37,866 nt of DNA from an uncultured Bacilli bacterium (lineage in GTDB: Bacteria; Bacillota_I; Bacilli_A; RF39; UBA660), in the NCBI GenBank assembly GCA_934167665.1, contig CAKPLN010000008.1, forward strand, positions 1-37,866, in the 5' to 3' direction. Made by a program: the position numbers and the translations under genes. The notes below the pieces were generated by a model. That model searched no databases. It was not told the origin of the DNA and saw only the letters and a program-made list of their open reading frames with translations. Of this stretch, positions 23,615 through 30,780 are shown one piece after another (positions within the stretch are counted from its first letter, which is position 1; the number at the start of each line of letters is the position of its first letter).

Positions 23615-24547
23615 TTAAAATAGGGATAATTGTTCTTCTTTTGCTATGTAGCTTTGTTGTTTACTTTTAACTATTTTATCATCTTTTTCTACTCTACCAA
23701 TTAAAAGAGGTGAATCATCATAATGATTCTTAATGTTTTTTAAGACATTAATTTTATTGGTATTAGCATAACAATAACGACATAAATGATAACAAGAGTC
23801 ATAAGCACCAATGTCAGATCCCATTAGACAATTACAGCCCGTTCTAAGTGGTTTTATTTTAGGAGGCATTATTTTATAGCTGATGCTTTGAGTAATAATT
23901 TCTTCACTTTTGCAACCACTACAAATTAAGCCATATTTAGCTAGATTGTCATTCTCACAGCAGGTATAAATCTTCATGCCATTCTTTAGAGCAATTTTAT
24001 AAAATTCCTTGGCTATAATAATTCTTTCTTCTTCTGTTGGTACTATTAAATCACTGGCATTTTTTTCTACTTTTTCATAAATATCTAAGAAACTAATTAC
24101 ACAGACTTTAGTATAACCCTTTAATTTTGTAGCAATATAGTTAAATTCTGCTATATGACGTTTAATGTTAAAATCTTTGTTAAAAAAGATAGGATCATAA
24201 CGCCAACCAACAAAGCTATTTTTCTGCTTTTTAACCAGTTCTTTAAAACTTTCTATTACTTCATCTTTATCTGGGACATTTGTTTCTATATCTTTTCCAT
24301 AAGGTGTTATTGTTACATACCATAGAGTATTATATTCTTTTAGTTTATCCAAATACTTGAGCATTGGTTTGGGATTTTTAGTACAAAAATCTATGCAATC
24401 TACAACATTGGGATTTAAGTCATATTTAATTATTTGTTTAGGGTAATAAGGATTTCTAACATAAACATAACCATCTTCTAATCTATTTATAAACCATTTA
24501 GCATAGAAAGCTGGTATGTCGGTTCTAATTCCAGTATTTATAATCAT
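23615..24547 (-). CDS. DUF1848-family protein with CxxxCxxC motif
   Basis: 310 residues. Strand/helix alternation suggests a TIM-barrel-like fold (INTGIRTDIPAFYAKWFINRL at the N-terminus; FVGWRYDPIFF in the middle). A Cys motif Cys252-x3-Cys256-x2-Cys259 (CYHLCRYCYAN) lies near the C-terminus, where a [4Fe-4S] cluster of radical-SAM type could bind, plus further Cys pairs (CENDN, ICSGC, GCNCLMG). Radical-SAM proteins usually carry this motif near the front, so the position is odd; the family has no settled function. Its ATG overlaps the tagI stop by four bases, implying translational coupling and a shared role, perhaps in DNA repair. Confidence 0.85.
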   Translation of the reverse strand: MIINTGIRTDIPAFYAKWFINRLEDGYVYVRNPYYPKQIIKYDLNPNVVDCIDFCTKNPKPMLKYLDKLKEYNTLWYVTITPYGKDIETNVPDKDEVIESFKELVKKQKNSFVGWRYDPIFFNKDFNIKRHIAEFNYIATKLKGYTKVCVISFLDIYEKVEKNASDLIVPTEEERIIIAKEFYKIALKNGMKIYTCCENDNLAKYGLICSGCKSEEIITQSISYKIMPPKIKPLRTGCNCLMGSDIGAYDSCYHLCRYCYANTNKINVLKNIKNHYDDSPLLIGRVEKDDKIVKSKQQSYIAKEEQLSLF

Positions 24548-25089
24548 TTTAACTCCTTATACATAAAGCAGTCTTTTTCATGAGAATAAATAATACCTAT
24601 AGCTTGTAAGTATGAATATATTATAGTTGAGCCAACAAAGGTCATCTTTCGTTTCTTTAAATCTTTTGATATAGCATCAGACAATTCATTAGTTGTTTTG
24701 CCAATTTCAAAGATGATTTCCCCTTTGGTAAATGTTTTTAGATAATTGGAAAAAGTTCCATATTCTTGCTTAATATTTTTAAATATTTTAGCATTGTTAA
24801 TACTAGCTTTTATTTTTAGTTTATTCCTAATAATACCTTTATTTTGTAGTAATTCTTGGATTTTATTTTCATCATACTGGCAAATTTTATCTAAGTCAAA
24901 ATTATCATAGGCCTGATTAAAGTTATCCCTTTTATTTAGTATGCACTCCCAGGATAAGCCGGCTTGAAATGATTCTAATATAAGCATTTCTAATAGGTAT
25001 TTGTCATTGTTGTTGATAATACTCCATTCATTATCATGATAATCAATATATTTTTTATTTTCTAAGTTACACCATTTACATCTATTCAT
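24544..25089 (-). CDS. tagI: DNA-3-methyladenine glycosylase I
   Basis: 181 residues, normal family length. Zinc ligands are Cys4, His18 (IDYHDNEW) and the C-terminal His/Cys pair (YSHEKDC). The catalytic-region motif ESFQAGLSWECIL and FVGSTIIYSYLQAIGI are family-specific. The enzyme excises 3-methyladenine from alkylated DNA. It lies in element 2 between a broken ogt and a DUF1848 gene, with the ogt remnant's stop overlapping its start, indicating an ogt-tagI-DUF1848 operon for alkylation damage. Confidence 0.95.
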   Translation of the reverse strand: MNRCKWCNLENKKYIDYHDNEWSIINNNDKYLLEMLILESFQAGLSWECILNKRDNFNQAYDNFDLDKICQYDENKIQELLQNKGIIRNKLKIKASINNAKIFKNIKQEYGTFSNYLKTFTKGEIIFEIGKTTNELSDAISKDLKKRKMTFVGSTIIYSYLQAIGIIYSHEKDCFMYKELK

Positions 25090-25616
25090 TATTTTTCACC
25101 TTTTTAGGAAGTTTATATTTTGAAATATCATTTCCTTCTATTTCTAAAAGTTTTATTTTATTTTGGTTGCCACCACCATACCCCGTTAGATTATCATTAC
25201 TACCAATAACTTTGTTGCAGGGAATAATTAAGCAAATAGGGTTCTTCCTACAACGCCTTCAACAGCTTGAGTTGACATGCTAGTTATACCTTTTATATTA
25301 GTAATTTTCTTTGCTATATCATTATAAGTAATTGTTGAACCATAAGGTATTTCACTCATAATATTAGTTACCATTTGGTTGAGGTCGTTAAACTATCTAT
25401 TTTATATTTTGGTGTGAAAGATGAGTCTACTCCTGTAAAATATGTGTCTAACCAACTGGTGGTTTCATCAAAAATTGGTAAATGTTTTTCAGTATAATTT
25501 TGGGGATGTTTTTGATTATCTTTTGAACATTTAAACCACAGCCCAGTTAAATAAATGTCATCACTTTGCATTATAATTAGTCCTAATGGTGATTGGTATG
25601 TCTGTCTATATATCAC
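25082..25616 (-). pseudogene. ogt: Methylated-DNA-protein cysteine methyltransferase, frameshifted
   Basis: The N-terminal part MIYRQTYQSPLGLIIMQSDD... runs in one frame (25616 to about 25368). A second frame holds NIMSEIPYGSTITYNDIAKKI, and a third holds IIPCNKVIGSNDNLTGYGGGN. All belong to the O6-alkylguanine transferase family, so at least two frameshifts (near 25380 and 25245) break the gene. The active-site motif PCHRV is PCNKV here: the Cys is kept but His is Asn. Together they indicate loss of function. The last frame ends at the overlapping start of tagI. Confidence 0.85.
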
Positions 25617-25620
25617 TTAA

Positions 25621-26011
25621 AATTTTCTCCTACAAATGTTGATATTTTTTTACATTTAATTTTATTTATGTTGACAAATATATTTACTTGTTTATGGCTG
25701 ATTTTTATAAGTACTTTTATTTGATATATAATAGTTAATTTAAAAATATTAGCTTATGTAAATTGACATTAGCAACGGTAATTTCATTTATATTTTAAAC
25801 TATAGCATTTATAGTTTGTTTTTTCAATATCAATTCGTAAAGCATTTAATCATTATTTTAAAATATAATTTAATGAGGTGGTATTTATTTGTTACTTCTC
25901 TGTTAAAAATTATGATAATTGTAAAAATGAAATTAATTTGAATAGTGTGGTATTTCGTAATGATATTATATATAGAATTTTAAAAAAATATTTAGTTTGT
26001 ATGTGGTGAAT
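25621..26011. other. Gene-poor leader before the element 2 recombinase
   Basis: About 390 AT-rich bases. Two TTGACA hexamers (25671 and 25763) could be -35 boxes, but no well-spaced -10 follows either. A frame 25887-26009 (ATT start after GAGGTGG, reading ICYFSVKNYDN...) ends at the recombinase start and may be a small gene. Otherwise nothing is recognised. Confidence 0.4.
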
Positions 26012-27379
26012 ATGCTGGTAGATTTAGAACGTTTGAAAGGTCTTTATGTTAGAGTGTCTACTGATGTACAGGTTGATGGATATTCGATTGAGGCTCAAAT
26101 AGATTTTTTAAAAAGTTATTTAAAAAGTCAAGGATGGGATAATTATAAAATTTATACTGATCCTGGTTTTAGTGGTAAGGATTTGAAGAGACCCGCTATT
26201 CAAAATTTAATAAAGGATTGTTTTAATAAAAAAATTGATACTGTTTTAGTTTTTAAACTAGATCGTTTGTCTAGAAGTCAAAAAGATACATTATATTTGA
26301 TAGAAGAAGTATTTAATAAAAATGATGTTGGATTTATTTCTATTAGGGAACGGTTTGATACTACTACTCCTTTTGGTAAGGCAATGATTGGTATATTATC
26401 TGTTTTTGCCCAATTAGAAAGAGAAACAATTATTGAAAGAACTCGTATAGGACTTAAAAAGAGAGCTGAGGATGGTTACTGGAGAGGTGGTGGCAAAGTA
26501 CCTTTTGCTTATAAATATGATAAAGATACTGGTACTTTAGTTATTGATGAGGAGAAAAAGAAAAAGTTTGATTTAATAAAGAATTTACGACTACAAGGTT
26601 ATAGTTACCATGAACTTTCACAAATAAGTGGCTATGATGAATCATGGATACAGGGAATTTTAAGAGCCAAAACTAATTTGGGGAAAATTCCATATAAAGG
26701 TAACCTTTATCAAGGTAGGCATCAAGCTATTATTAGTGATAGTGAATATAAGCAACTTGAAGTGATTGAGAAGCTACGTAGTAAAAATAAAAAAGCCAGT
26801 CATTATTTGCTATCTGGAAAAATTTATTGTGGTAAATGTGGGGCTAAATACAGATATCAAAAATGGGGAAAAAGGATAATTTGCTACTGTTACTCTCAAC
26901 AAAAAAGTAAGCCTCATCTTATAAAAGATGCAAACTGTGATAATAAAAAGGTTGATAGTTTTAAGATTGAAAAGGTCTTTTTAGATCAATTGTTTAAAAT
27001 ACAATTACAGCAAAGTATGCTTTCTGATCATTTTAATTTAGAAAGATTTGATGTTATTTCTGAGTATCAAGATAGAATCTATAAATTGCAGAAAAAAATT
27101 GATAATTTAATCATTTTACTTACTGAGGATTTGGCTCAGAAGGAAATTAAAAAGAAAGTAAAAAAATTGATTGTTGAAAGAGATAATCTTTTAGTTAAAC
27201 TCAATGATAGTAAAAATAGTAATACTACTTATACATCACTTGACAGTATTAAATCTATAGATGAGGTATGGGACAGATTAAATTTTATAGAAAAGCGAAC
27301 TATTGTGGAATTAGTTGTTGATAAAGTAATTCTATGTGATGATGATATTAGTATTTATTGGAATTCTAATAATATTTAG
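26012..27379 (+). CDS. Large serine recombinase of element 2
   Basis: 455 residues counted from the ATG at 26012; an upstream TTG at 25997 is possible but a GGTGA site favours the ATG. The resolvase domain has the nucleophile S16 in YVRVSTD, LDRLSRSQKD, and GFSGKDLKRPAIQNLI. Then follow the recombinase domain (GGGKVPFAYKYD, YHELSQISGYD, RAKTNLGKIPYKG), a zinc ribbon (YCGKCGAKY...CYCYSQQ) and a coiled coil (DRIYKLQKKIDNLIILL). It resembles the phage integrase group of A118/TP901 type, which also uses GG-like cores. Its stop is 28 bases from the attR crossover. Confidence 0.95.
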   Translation: MLVDLERLKGLYVRVSTDVQVDGYSIEAQIDFLKSYLKSQGWDNYKIYTDPGFSGKDLKRPAIQNLIKDCFNKKIDTVLVFKLDRLSRSQKDTLYLIEEVFNKNDVGFISIRERFDTTTPFGKAMIGILSVFAQLERETIIERTRIGLKKRAEDGYWRGGGKVPFAYKYDKDTGTLVIDEEKKKKFDLIKNLRLQGYSYHELSQISGYDESWIQGILRAKTNLGKIPYKGNLYQGRHQAIISDSEYKQLEVIEKLRSKNKKASHYLLSGKIYCGKCGAKYRYQKWGKRIICYCYSQQKSKPHLIKDANCDNKKVDSFKIEKVFLDQLFKIQLQQSMLSDHFNLERFDVISEYQDRIYKLQKKIDNLIILLTEDLAQKEIKKKVKKLIVERDNLLVKLNDSKNSNTTYTSLDSIKSIDEVWDRLNFIEKRTIVELVVDKVILCDDDISIYWNSNNI

Positions 27380-27385
27380 GTAATT

Positions 27386-27409
27386 TTCTCCCCATACCTT
27401 TTATGACGG
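27386..27409 (+). other. attR of element 2
   Basis: Element arm TTCTCCCCATA (27386-27396), then spacer and crossover GG (27408-27409), followed by host permease codons GTT ATT ATG GGA. Confidence 0.78.
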
Positions 27410-27599
27410 CGTTATTATGGGAGAGTTACTAGTATCAAAGGAAGGTATTGGTTATCTAATTATGTATGGTTCACAGGTTTTTAATATAGATCTTGTAATT
27501 ACTGGGGTGTTTATTTTGGGAATTATTTCATACTTGATGTATTTTATTATTAGTAGATTGGAACTTATAGTTTTGAGGTATAAAGTAAAAAGACTCTAA
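27410..27599 (+). pseudogene. ABC transporter permease, 3' fragment (split by element 2)
   Basis: Reads VIMGELLVSKEGIGYLIMYG and continues through QVFNIDLVITGVFILGIISYLMYFII, the last cytoplasmic loop and final helix of an SsuC-type permease. It begins in frame directly at the attR crossover. The ATG inside it is internal to the native gene and has no ribosome site. Confidence 0.92.
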
Positions 27600-27628
27600 A
27601 GTATTGAGCTTTAGGCTTTATAATAAAC

Positions 27629-27665
27629 AATGTTGATGAATAAAAATCATCAACATTATTTTTTG
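27629..27665 (+). terminator. Terminator of the ABC transporter operon
   Basis: The 11-bp perfect stem AATGTTGATGA / TCATCAACATT with a 7-base loop is followed by a T-run. It lies 30 bases past the permease stop and confirms that this is the native operon end. Confidence 0.88.
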
Positions 27666-27905
27666 TCAATAAAAAAAGCATATTAGAAACTTATAATACG
27701 GTGTAATTGCTTAATAGAACTTTGAAAGACTCTATTTAAATGACTCATGCTGATTATACCAAAAATATGTTTATTTTTATGATGAGTGTCTAGAAATTGA
27801 GAAAATTAAAGAGGACTATTTCCAGTCCTCATAAATATTAATTGTATTATCAATAGTTTTGATTCAGCCAACACTAATTCACAAAGAATTGTACTTTAGA
27901 GCCTT
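27666..27905. other. Intergenic gap between convergent operons
   Basis: No gene is seen. It includes the stem GAGGACT / AGTCCTC (27811-27830) with T-rich sequence on the minus strand, the probable terminator of the type VII substrate cluster. Confidence 0.6.
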
Positions 27906-29000
27906 TTATATTGTTGCCATATAACTATCTTTCTGTGGTGCAAAACAATCTCTATCTGTGTTTTCTGTTCCATTATAAACGTTAGTCATATCCATAATAG
28001 AATAGCCGCCACCCTGTAGCGAAGTATAGCTTTTTTCATCTAAAACAATACCTACAGCTTGTCCCTTGGCTTCTGCTACTACAAATTTTTTATTTACTGG
28101 ATCATTTTCAACAATTAGTCCGACGTGACCACTACATACCATTACATCACCAGGCTGGGCATTTTCCCAATTTGCTAATCTGGTACCTACACTATAAAAA
28201 TCTGTAACTGGTCTCCATTGAAATCTAGTTGGTGTACCTTTATCAACGCAATAAGCTGTCCAAGGATTACAGTCTACTCCATTCATAACATATGCTGTAC
28301 TAACATATGGATTACGATCTGTTCCTTGATGTTTATAATCTAATTTTACGTTTTTGTCTGCAGCCATTTCTAATAGTTTTAAAGCAGTATTGACAGCAGC
28401 TTCTCTTCCAGAGTATGTTGCTTGAATACTTCTGATGGTTGACGCTATTTCATCATAACTATAGTAGTCGACTAAGCTTTGACTACCTTTTAATTGGCTA
28501 AGATAATCTAATCCAGCTGCTTTTTGTTCCTCAGTTAAAGTACCATTGTATCTATTAAGAAGGTCTGAGACACTGGTTATATAGTTAAATTCCACTCCGT
28601 AGTTTACGGCATTTGCTTGTGATGATATTGATGAAATCGAATTCATGACGCTTTCTATTTCATTTCTTATAGCTTCGTTTTCTTCTTGTAATGCTGCTAT
28701 TTGTTGCATGATGCTAGCACGTCTTCCTGCATTTTCCTCAGTATCAGGTATAAAAAACAATTCGCTTCTTAGGCTATTAATTTTTTTCTTATTTTGCTTA
28801 TACACTTCTAATTGATTTAAAGCATTAAAATATCTATTTAAATTATTTTTTTCTACCTCTAATTTGTTCATTAATCTAGTTAGAGTGCCAACTAGTGCTG
28901 AACTAGCTGAACCAATCCACACATTACTGAGAGCTGTTGTTTTGATAGCACTTTGAAAATTTTCTAAATCAACTAATGGATTACCTTGACTATAACTCAT
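27906..29000 (-). CDS. Type VII-secreted effector with WxG N-domain and NlpC/P60-like peptidase
   Basis: 364 residues. Residues 1-130 are helical with a WxG turn (W28-I-G30) and a long coiled coil (about 50-120), like LXG/WXG100-type secretion domains. Residues about 225-340 resemble an NlpC/P60-type cysteine peptidase: candidate nucleophile C244 in NGVDCNPWTAYC, then PGDVMVCSGHVGLIVEN with H292. Such domains cleave peptidoglycan stem peptides. Four small WXG100-like genes lie directly upstream in the same direction; some may be its secretion partners. The remaining secretion genes (EssC-type ATPase) and an immunity protein are not in the window. Domain calls are from motifs; activity and target are inferred. 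Confidence 0.82.
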   Translation of the reverse strand: MSYSQGNPLVDLENFQSAIKTTALSNVWIGSASSALVGTLTRLMNKLEVEKNNLNRYFNALNQLEVYKQNKKKINSLRSELFFIPDTEENAGRRASIMQQIAALQEENEAIRNEIESVMNSISSISSQANAVNYGVEFNYITSVSDLLNRYNGTLTEEQKAAGLDYLSQLKGSQSLVDYYSYDEIASTIRSIQATYSGREAAVNTALKLLEMAADKNVKLDYKHQGTDRNPYVSTAYVMNGVDCNPWTAYCVDKGTPTRFQWRPVTDFYSVGTRLANWENAQPGDVMVCSGHVGLIVENDPVNKKFVVAEAKGQAVGIVLDEKSYTSLQGGGYSIMDMTNVYNGTENTDRDCFAPQKDSYMATI

Positions 29001-29016
29001 ATTAAATTCCTCTACT

Positions 29017-29283
29017 TTATTGATTTTCCGCTACTATGACAATTTCATTTAACATTTTTTCAATACTCTTCATATTTTCATGGTACTTTTTAGCCTCTGT
29101 TATCAAGTCACTATTTACTTTATTAAAGCCATTAGCGGAATTACCTCGCCAATAATTATTAAGATTATTTACTTCTGCTTCTATTTTAGAAATTATATTT
29201 AAAGCTTCATTATTTAATTCTGTCATTTGAACAGCCCAGTTCTGTAATGTATCTTTTTCAATATATGTATATGGATCTCCCAC
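29017..29283 (-). CDS. WXG100-family protein
   Basis: 88 residues, two helices joined by the turn YWRGNSA (W45-R-G47). It has the size and pattern of ESAT-6-like type VII substrates. It sits 16 bases before the effector gene and is probably co-transcribed. No YxxxD-type export signal is obvious at the C-terminus. Confidence 0.88.
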   Translation of the reverse strand: MGDPYTYIEKDTLQNWAVQMTELNNEALNIISKIEAEVNNLNNYWRGNSANGFNKVNSDLITEAKKYHENMKSIEKMLNEIVIVAENQ

Positions 29284-29297
29284 TTAAAGCTCACCCC

Positions 29298-29600
29298 TTA
29301 AACTGTTGTATACTTTTGATCAAATTCAGCAGCTACTCTAGCTTTTTCTTTTAACTTAGCTGTATTAAAAGAAAAGTTTAGTGAATTATTATTGTGAATT
29401 CTCATATATCCATTGCTGGTACTATTAAAAGCCTGTTTCATATCGGCATTCTTCCACGATGGAGATGAATTTATTTCATCTATTAATTTTTGTATACGAC
29501 TTAATATTTCATCATATTCTGATATCAAGTTACTTAAATTGTTGGCAATTGCCTCCATTTGAGCTGGTTCATGTTTATAATTAGTACTCAAAATAATCAT
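29298..29600 (-). CDS. WXG100-like small protein with SWKN turn
   Basis: 100 residues. Helix-turn-helix hairpin pattern with W49-K-N51 in SPSWKNADMKQAF, a deviation (Asn) from WxG. C-terminal Lys/Arg-rich helix. It belongs to the four-gene set before the effector and could be a targeting partner of it. Confidence 0.8.
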   Translation of the reverse strand: MIILSTNYKHEPAQMEAIANNLSNLISEYDEILSRIQKLIDEINSSPSWKNADMKQAFNSTSNGYMRIHNNNSLNFSFNTAKLKEKARVAAEFDQKYTTV

Positions 29601-29639
29601 CTCCCATTGAAAAACTCTTTGTTAGTATAGAAAAAAGTT

Positions 29640-29921
29640 TTATTCGGCTTCCATTGTATTGGCAATAGCAATTATATCGTTTGCTGATTTTATTACCTGA
29701 CCATAAGTTAACTTAAACATATTTCTAAATCTATCTAATTCAGCTCTTAATTCAGCTGGTTTTCTGTTACCTTGATAAATACCAGTATCTACATTATCAA
29801 TTTTTTCAATTTCTTTTGAAACATTATTTAATAGTGATTCCAACTCATTTGCAATTGTTTGCATTCGCATGGCTTTTGCTCTTGCCTCGGCTGGATCAAC
29901 AATCATTCTTCCGTCTGCCAT
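29640..29921 (-). CDS. WXG100-like small protein with YQG turn
   Basis: 93 residues. Amphipathic helices and a central turn IYQGNRKPAELRAEL, where Tyr replaces Trp of the WxG motif. Co-directional with the other small proteins; no other domain recognised. Confidence 0.78.
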   Translation of the reverse strand: MADGRMIVDPAEARAKAMRMQTIANELESLLNNVSKEIEKIDNVDTGIYQGNRKPAELRAELDRFRNMFKLTYGQVIKSANDIIAIANTMEAE

Positions 29922-29941
29922 ATTATTCTCTCCTTATTTTA

Positions 29942-30259
29942 TTATTCTAATGGATTACTACCATTTATTCTACTTCGTAGGTATGCTTCATCACTATCAA
30001 TATTTTGTGCTCTACTTTTGATTAACTCTGCACATTCATTGAAAGTTGTTTCATATTTTAAATATTCACTTTTTTGGGCTTGAAATGTATTTAAAAAATC
30101 TGATGATAGTCCCCCCTTAAACTGAGAAGAACCGGCAAAATCCTCTACTAAGCTATATAAACTTCTTATTAAACTGCCATAGTCTCCTGAGTTGTTATCC
30201 ATAGTATTTGACCAATTACGCATTTGATCGGTATCATGACTTACAATTCCTGCTGACAT
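29942..30259 (-). CDS. WXG100-like small protein with FKG turn, first gene of the cluster
   Basis: 105 residues. Two long helices with turn SQFKGGLSSDFL, Phe replacing Trp. A good AAAGGAGG ribosome site and TATACT (30284-30289, minus strand) upstream make this the likely start of the cluster transcript. Confidence 0.78.
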   Translation of the reverse strand: MSAGIVSHDTDQMRNWSNTMDNNSGDYGSLIRSLYSLVEDFAGSSQFKGGLSSDFLNTFQAQKSEYLKYETTFNECAELIKSRAQNIDSDEAYLRSRINGSNPLE

Positions 30260-30376
30260 TTTAAAACCTCCTTTACTTTCTTAAGTATAACATTTAATTT
30301 TTTATAAATAAATCAAATTTAGAAAAAATTACATATATAGACAGTTATTTTTGTAATTTTTCAATAAAATGATGGT

Positions 30377-30778
30377 TTACTTCTGCAATACTTGATTATC
30401 TTTTTTATTTTCATTAGTTTTAGAAAATATTTCTCTATATTGTTTTTCACTAATAATACTAAAATTATCACTATTTTTTACACTATTTAAGTATGATAAT
30501 GCAGCTAATTCATTATTTGGATCATAATTTACGTCATACATTTTAGCGTTATAACCGTTTATTAACATTCTTTGAGCAAAAAATGGTGGAAGACTGCTAA
30601 ATGATATTTTATCTTCTGAATAGGCAAATGGTAATAAGCAACCCAGTTTTTCAGCTTTTAGAGCGTCTTTTTCGTAACTGAACTCATAACCCTTATTTTC
30701 CTGTTTTCTCAAACTACCTAATAATAATAGTTCATTAGTATTATACGATTGCCATAACAAAAATACTCTATCTATCAT
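30377..30778 (-). CDS. HipS-like protein (HipA N-terminal domain homologue)
   Basis: 133 residues. Pattern LLLLGSLRKQ...GYEFSYEKDALKAEKL...LPFAY...ISFSSLPPFFAQRML matches the N-subdomain found at the front of HipA toxins and as separate HipS in HipBST systems. In those systems HipS restrains the kinase. Here it follows the kinase gene by two bases and its GGAGGT ribosome site lies inside the kinase stop region, so the two are translationally coupled. The order kinase-then-N-domain is the reverse of the classical hipB-hipS-hipT. Confidence 0.75.
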   Translation of the reverse strand: MIDRVFLLWQSYNTNELLLLGSLRKQENKGYEFSYEKDALKAEKLGCLLPFAYSEDKISFSSLPPFFAQRMLINGYNAKMYDVNYDPNNELAALSYLNSVKNSDNFSIISEKQYREIFSKTNENKKDNQVLQK

Positions 30779-30780
30779 AC

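Larger units (their letters stand above)
22755..27409 (+). mobile_element. Integrative element 2 with a large serine recombinase (about 4.65 kb)
   Basis: Splits the permease gene of the same ABC operon as element 1. Crossover dinucleotide GG at 22755-22756 and 27408-27409. The joined ends form a dyad: TATAGGGAGAA (22768-22778) and TTCTCCCCATA (27386-27396) both begin 13 bases from the crossover centre. Cargo: an XRE-type membrane regulator, a DUF1848 protein, tagI, a frameshifted ogt, then a serine recombinase near the right end. No transfer, replication or phage genes. Deleting 4653 bp restores the 268-codon permease. Confidence 0.92.

Noticed and set aside
27417..27599. A stand-alone 60-residue membrane protein
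   Set aside because: It continues the permease frame exactly at the attR crossover and has no own start signals.
27666..27905. Small RNA or gene in the convergent gap
   Set aside because: Only a terminator-like stem is visible; no frame with a start site or other structure.
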